From the NCBI GenBank assembly GCA_964534315.1, contig CAZHOV010000201.1:1-9730 (forward strand): 9,730 bases of DNA. The letters are read 5' to 3'. The translations under genes were made by a program, and so were the position numbers. This document shows, piece by piece, positions 7,753 through 9,730 of the stretch. The notes under the pieces are model-generated. The model searched no databases, was not told the origin of the DNA, and was given only the letters and a program-made list of their open reading frames with translations. This stretch comes from CAZHOV01 sp964534315 (GTDB lineage: Bacteria > Bacteroidota > Bacteroidia > Chitinophagales > Saprospiraceae). Each line of letters opens with the position of its first letter. The first letter of the stretch is position 1.

Positions 7753-8295
7753 ATGATAACATTAATTTCGGCTTCAAATAGGAAAAATAGTTACTGTCTT
7801 CATTTTGCCAATCACTTTTACCGGATTTTCGAAGAAAAAACGACCATACCAGTCAAATTGCTATCATTAAAAGACTTACCTACGAATTTTCTTACGCCAA
7901 ATATGTACACGCTTAACGGCCAACACCCGGCCATTAAAAATATACAAGATTCCTATATCCTCCCCGCTGATAAATTTTTCTTTGTAATGCCGGAGTATAA
8001 CGGAAGCTTTCCAGGCGTCCTTAAATCCTTTGTCGACGCCTGTTCGATTAGGGAATACAGCAAAAATTTTGACCAAAAAAAGGCTGCCCTAGTTGGCGTG
8101 GCAACAGGTAGAGCAGGTAATATCCGAGGAATGGATCACTTCAGCGATATACTAAACTACCTGGGAACCGTTGTCATGCCAAACAAGTTACCCATCTCAA
8201 GCATAAAAAGCTTAATGGATGATAATCAGAGGATTATAGATCAAAAAACACTTAAAGTAATGGAAGAACAAGTAGCTACCTTTTTAAACTTTTAA
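7753..8295 (+). CDS. NAD(P)H-dependent FMN reductase-family flavoprotein
   Basis: This is a small flavodoxin-like protein of the NADPH-dependent FMN reductase family (FMN_red), which reduces flavins, quinones or related acceptors with NAD(P)H using bound FMN. It has 180 residues, the normal length for these one-domain enzymes. The N-terminal SASNRKNS (6-13) fits the phosphate-binding loop of the flavodoxin fold (usual form GSxRxxS). MPEYNGSFPGVLKSFVD (79-95) is the family hallmark that holds the FMN ring. GVATGRAGNIRG (115-126) is the second flavin-contacting loop. There is no signal peptide or membrane segment, so it should be cytoplasmic. It stands alone, divergent from the hydrolase-parAB set, and its physiological acceptor cannot be told from sequence. 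It appears to be the last ordinary chromosomal gene before the repeat-rich region. Confidence 0.92.
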   Translation: MITLISASNRKNSYCLHFANHFYRIFEEKTTIPVKLLSLKDLPTNFLTPNMYTLNGQHPAIKNIQDSYILPADKFFFVMPEYNGSFPGVLKSFVDACSIREYSKNFDQKKAALVGVATGRAGNIRGMDHFSDILNYLGTVVMPNKLPISSIKSLMDDNQRIIDQKTLKVMEEQVATFLNF

Positions 8296-8402
8296 GGTGC
8301 CAAACAGAAGGGTAGGGGAGGATTAAGCTGAAAGAAAAAAACGTTCAAATTTAATATAACAGTCTTTCCAAAACTGAATATCTTTGATCCAATTTTAGAT
8401 AT

Positions 8403-8436
8403 AAATTATTGATTTAAAGGTTTTTATCAATAATTT
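8403..8436. repeat. 11-bp perfect inverted repeat, AT-rich
   Basis: AAATTATTGAT (8403-8413) and ATCAATAATTT (8426-8436) are perfect inverse copies around a 12-nt spacer. It overlaps the last codons of the doubtful 71-codon minus ORF and lies 107 nt after the FMN-reductase stop. It could be a weak transcript end for either strand or an operator-like site. The low GC content and lack of a T tract on the plus strand make a strong intrinsic terminator unlikely. Confidence 0.55.
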
Positions 8437-8642
8437 GAAGGAAGGACGTACAGGTGCGTAAATTTCTTATCGCATGGTGCCTTTTTGGAATCCCTTTTAG
8501 GTTCTTTCTTGGTAGAAGAAAGAACGTGTGTTGTAGTGTTGTTTTCTCGTAGCATCGTTTTAGAATCTAGTTGTGAACGTTGTTGTGTTGCTAAAATAGC
8601 TGATAAAACCTCGTGGCGAGGATTAGGTGTTCGCTTGTTCAT
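8427..8642 (-). CDS. Possible small hypothetical protein, 71 residues
   Basis: I do not recognise this frame and am unsure it is a gene. It would encode a basic, polar, Lys/Ser/Thr-rich protein beginning MNKRTPNPRHEVLSAIL, with a single Cys and no membrane segment, signal peptide or known motif. Points in favour are an A/T-rich leader before ATG 8642, as is common for Bacteroidota starts, and a one-mismatch -7-like TATCTTTA (plus 8698-8705) about 55 nt upstream. Points against are its short length, its place in a repeat-rich gap, an internal perfect 10-bp hairpin (8501-8525) and a stop codon inside another inverted repeat. It could be a decayed gene, a mobile-element accessory protein or a chance frame. 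Confidence 0.3.
   Translation of the reverse strand: MNKRTPNPRHEVLSAILATQQRSQLDSKTMLRENNTTTHVLSSTKKEPKRDSKKAPCDKKFTHLYVLPSNY
8501..8525. repeat. 10-bp perfect hairpin with 5-nt loop
   Basis: GTTCTTTCTT (8501-8510) and AAGAAAGAAC (8516-8525) are perfect inverse copies around GGTAG. The tight loop and perfect stem would form a stable RNA hairpin on either strand. No T tract follows on either side, so it does not look like an intrinsic terminator. It lies inside the doubtful 71-codon ORF and may mean that this stretch is a structured or regulatory sequence instead of coding DNA. Confidence 0.6.
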
Positions 8643-8849
8643 CTTTTAAATTTAAATCAGTTTTGGGAAAAAATTACCTTTCTATAGATATACGCTTTAA
8701 AGATAAAAAAGTTTTCCTAATTTCTAGAAATGAATCTATTACAGCATTTCTGCTGCCAGTAGAACTTTCTCCTTTTATGCTGACCGGTTTAGTTATTCAA
8801 GCTTATAGGGGAGTTGTTTTTTCTATTTAGATTTAGCTTAGATTTATCT

Positions 8850-8877
8850 ATTTAACATAATATAAATTATAGGACAA
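8850..8877 (-). repeat. dif-like Xer recombination site (copy A)
   Basis: Read on the minus strand, this 28-bp stretch has an 11-bp half TTGTCCTATAA, a 6-bp spacer TTTATA and an 11-bp half TTATGTTAAAT. The second half is identical to the XerD-binding half of the E. coli dif site. The ATAA/TTAT inner ends with a 6-bp spacer are the standard dif geometry. The first half shares only the inner ATAA and one more base with the E. coli XerC half (5 of 11), as expected for the more variable arm. It could be a chromosomal dif, an attachment site of an element that uses host XerCD, or a pdif-type site. Binding is inferred and the AT richness is a caution. Confidence 0.45.
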
Positions 8878-9029
8878 AACGCATTGTCTAAATCCAACGC
8901 TCAATATTTTTTCCTATAATGTAATATTATGTCTCCGCTATCGCTTCGGGCTACGCCTAAATAGAAACTACCCGCAATGCCTCTACACTTTTTGAAAGCG
9001 GTCATTTTGTCCTATAATTAGTCATTATG
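8856..9029. repeat. Inverted repeat pair of about 24 bp (15-bp perfect core)
   Basis: AATTATAGGACAAAA (8865-8879) and its exact inverse TTTTGTCCTATAATT (9005-9019) lie 125 nt apart. After 3-4 unmatched bases the identity resumes with CATAAT (8856-8861) against ATTATG (9024-9029), and an outer TAAATAG follows in both copies when read outward. The pair brackets copy B and one GC-rich patch but no gene. It could be the ends of a tiny non-autonomous element or simply two dif-like sites in inverse orientation. No target-site duplication could be seen. Confidence 0.75.
8907..8932 (+). repeat. dif-like repeat copy B
   Basis: This 26-nt copy reads TTTT, T, TCCTATAAT, a 5-nt variable stretch (GTAAT), then ATTATGT. 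It aligns without gaps with copy C at 9005-9030, differing at the fifth base and in the variable stretch. The inner ATAA and TTAT ends are separated by 7 bases, one more than in a standard dif, and the outer right half (TTATGTCTCCG) departs from the dif consensus. A GC-rich patch (8933-8956) follows at once. It is likely a degenerate or variant member of the same family as copies A and C. Confidence 0.6.
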
Positions 9030-9035
9030 TGTAAA
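9005..9035 (+). repeat. dif-like repeat copy C
   Basis: The left half TTGTCCTATAA (9007-9017) is identical to that of copy A in inverse orientation. It is followed by a 7-nt spacer and TTATGTGTAAA, which is the A half with one inserted G. Like copy B it is followed at once by a GC-rich patch (9036-9055), here with a hairpin AGCCG-CA-CGGCT at 9037-9048. The offset between copies B and C is 98 bp. Its orientation opposite to copy A recalls the alternating sites of pdif modules, but no gene lies between A and C. Confidence 0.6.
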
Positions 9036-9054
9036 TAGCCGCACGGCTCACGCT

Positions 9055-9119
9055 ATTTGAGCTAAAAATATTTCTGCAATCCTTTCAGGAATTTTATGCA
9101 GAAAATTTTTAACTCAAAT
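9055..9119. repeat. Long imperfect hairpin (about 23-bp arms)
   Basis: Left arm 9055-9078 and right arm 9097-9119 are inverse copies with one mismatch and one single-base bulge. The perfect inner part is TTTCTGCA (9071-9078) with TGCAGAAA (9097-9104), and the outer part is ATTTGAG (9055-9061) with CTCAAAT (9113-9119). The 18-nt loop itself contains TCCT-TTC-AGGA. The single mismatch (C 9062 with A 9112) would be a G-U pair if the minus strand were transcribed. The hairpin starts where the copy C GC-rich patch ends. It could be a structured RNA, a bidirectional transcript end or a cruciform recognised by a recombinase or relaxase. Confidence 0.65.
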
Positions 9120-9199
9120 TCCAACGCTTTGCCAACACCTTTAAAAATTTATTCTTTCCCCACTGCACATTTTTTTAATTCAATTTTCTACCAACGCAC

Positions 9200-9264
9200 A
9201 ATTGGCTCTTTGGTTTTGCCCCTACGCTCATAGCCAGCCCTTCAGCAAAACCAAAGAGCCAATT
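9200..9264. repeat. Perfect 20-bp inverted repeat upstream of the His-rich gene
   Basis: AATTGGCTCTTTGGTTTTGC (9200-9219) and its exact inverse (9245-9264) flank a 25-nt loop (9220-9244). It ends 22 nt before the -7-like promoter element of the next gene. Arms of this length and perfection cannot be due to chance. Possible roles are a transcription terminator insulating the downstream operon (TTTTT follows at 9263-9267 on the plus strand), a binding site for a metal-responsive regulator, or a mobile-element-associated palindrome. The long loop fits a DNA or RNA hairpin better than a compact operator. Confidence 0.8.
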
Positions 9265-9286
9265 TTTCCTTCCCACCTTAAATTCG

Positions 9287-9294
9287 TACATTTG
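9287..9294 (+). promoter_or_regulatory. Bacteroidota-type -7 promoter element, nearly leaderless
   Basis: TACATTTG fits the Bacteroidota -7 consensus TAnnTTTG exactly. A T-rich stretch (9263-9267) about 20 nt upstream could act as the -33 element, though it is not a clean TTTG. The element ends only 6 nt before ATG 9301, so the transcript would start at or within a few bases of the start codon and the mRNA would be leaderless or nearly so. The stem of the 20-bp inverted repeat lies just upstream and could affect polymerase access. Confidence 0.5.
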
Positions 9295-9300
9295 CAAATC

Positions 9301-9699
9301 ATGAGACAACTCAAATCCATATTGCTGCTTTTTATAATAGGAATGACAATTCTCCCTTGGCAGTTGATGTGTATTGCTCACCCATTCGGACACGACCATC
9401 ACGAACACGAAGGACCAAGTCCTTGTGAGTTAAGAGCAAAAGCCATAGCAGAAAGTGATGGCCCTATACTGCTTCCTCCTATGGAATGTGAGCATATTTC
9501 TGATGCAACGGACGACTATAATCAAACTCAAGTTGAAAGAATAGTACCCACCATTCAATTGGTTGCTGTTGCAGTAGTCGTTTTTGACTTGGTTCGTTTT
9601 GAAATAACGGAACAACCGTTTTTATTACCCCCAGATCCGAAATGCCGCTCGGCAACTCTACTTTCGGACAGTCCGCTTCGTGCACCCCCTTTGGTTTAA
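9301..9699 (+). CDS. Small His-rich secreted or membrane protein, probably of a metal-efflux locus
   Basis: This 132-residue protein starts at ATG 9301, which gives a clean hydrophobic N-terminus (MRQLKSILLLFIIGMTILPW). An earlier in-frame ATG at 9202 would run through the inverted repeat and the promoter and is rejected. Residues 1-26 form a signal peptide or anchor. A His-rich patch follows (HPFGHDHHEHEG, 27-38) that probably binds metal ions. CELR (42-45), MECEH (61-65), a hydrophobic segment (about 82-98, probably membrane-spanning) and the tail PPDPKCRSATLLSDSPLRAPPLV without gap (110-132) follow. Four cysteines are present (24, 42, 63, 115). From memory, proteins with this architecture and tail precede TolC/CusB/CusA-type efflux genes in Bacteroidota. 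No such gene is visible because only 31 nt remain. The exact function is unknown. Confidence 0.75.
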   Translation: MRQLKSILLLFIIGMTILPWQLMCIAHPFGHDHHEHEGPSPCELRAKAIAESDGPILLPPMECEHISDATDDYNQTQVERIVPTIQLVAVAVVVFDLVRFEITEQPFLLPPDPKCRSATLLSDSPLRAPPLV

Positions 9700-9730
9700 T
9701 AACCTTTCTTACAGATTGGAATAAATTTCT

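Larger units (their letters stand above)
8296..9300. other. Repeat-rich, gene-poor junction between core and accessory DNA
   Basis: About 1 kb with no confident gene. The only ORFs are a 71-codon minus frame (8427-8642, listed with low confidence) and a 67-codon plus frame (8627-8830) that I reject. The region is AT-rich with short GC-rich islands. From left to right it holds an 11-bp inverted repeat (8403-8436), a 10-bp hairpin (8501-8525), three related Xer/dif-like copies (8850-9035), two GC-rich patches following two of those copies, a long imperfect hairpin (9055-9119) and a perfect 20-bp inverted repeat (9200-9264). CCAACGC recurs at 8894, 9121 and 9191. No transposase, integrase or tRNA fragment was recognised. 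The texture differs clearly from the packed genes to the left and suggests the edge of a mobile or accessory segment. Confidence 0.6.

Noticed and set aside
8627..8830. Plus-strand 67-codon frame
   Set aside because: It has no recognisable motif, overlaps the start and putative promoter of the opposite ORF, ends in the AT-rich repeat region and lacks upstream signals. Probably a chance frame.
8856..9029. A MITE with terminal inverted repeats
   Set aside because: The arms fit the dif-like family better, a third copy lies inside, and no target-site duplication was found. Not fully excluded.
8830..9130. CRISPR array or integron attC sites
   Set aside because: The copies are too few, are in mixed orientation and unevenly spaced, and no GTTRRRY/RYYYAAC boundary or cas gene is present.
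9175..9408. Minus-strand 77-codon frame over the 20-bp inverted repeat
   Set aside because: It is antisense to the His-rich gene start and runs through both arms of the repeat; no protein features.

Overview
The window looks like chromosomal DNA of a member of the Bacteroidota. The evidence is a parA-parB pair followed by a DUF5683 membrane protein (an arrangement typical of that phylum), A-rich leaders without clear Shine-Dalgarno sites, and a TAnnTTTG-type promoter before the last gene. I cannot fix the class or genus. The nearby [NiFe]-hydrogenase maturation genes imply that the organism makes a hydrogenase, but no structural subunit lies here.

Layout: positions 1-7572 hold one closely packed minus-strand gene set. 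In transcription order it is a UPF0173-type metallo-beta-lactamase-fold hydrolase, parA, parB, a DUF5683 protein, hypF, hypD and hypE (hypE runs off the left edge). Spacings are short (28, 77, 43, 10 and 37 nt, then a 1-nt overlap). A good intrinsic terminator or attenuator lies between parA and parB. ParA and ParB segregate the chromosome. HypF makes the carbamoyl group, HypE turns it into cyanide, and HypD with HypC places CN/CO on iron for the hydrogenase active site. HypC, normally encoded beside hypD, is not in this run.

A plus-strand NADPH-dependent FMN reductase-like gene (7753-8295) is divergent from that set. From 8296 to 9300 there is about 1 kb with no confident gene but a dense set of inverted and direct repeats: an 11-bp inverted repeat, a 10-bp hairpin inside a doubtful 71-codon ORF, three related copies of a Xer/dif-like sequence (one with near-canonical dif geometry), GC-rich hairpin patches, a long imperfect hairpin, and a perfect 20-bp inverted repeat. 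The last gene (9301-9699, plus) encodes a small secreted or membrane-anchored His-rich protein of a kind I associate with Bacteroidota heavy-metal efflux loci.

My reading is that the left 8.3 kb is conserved chromosome and the right 1.4 kb is the edge of an accessory, probably mobile, metal-resistance region. The most notable signal is the dif-like repeat cluster at that junction.
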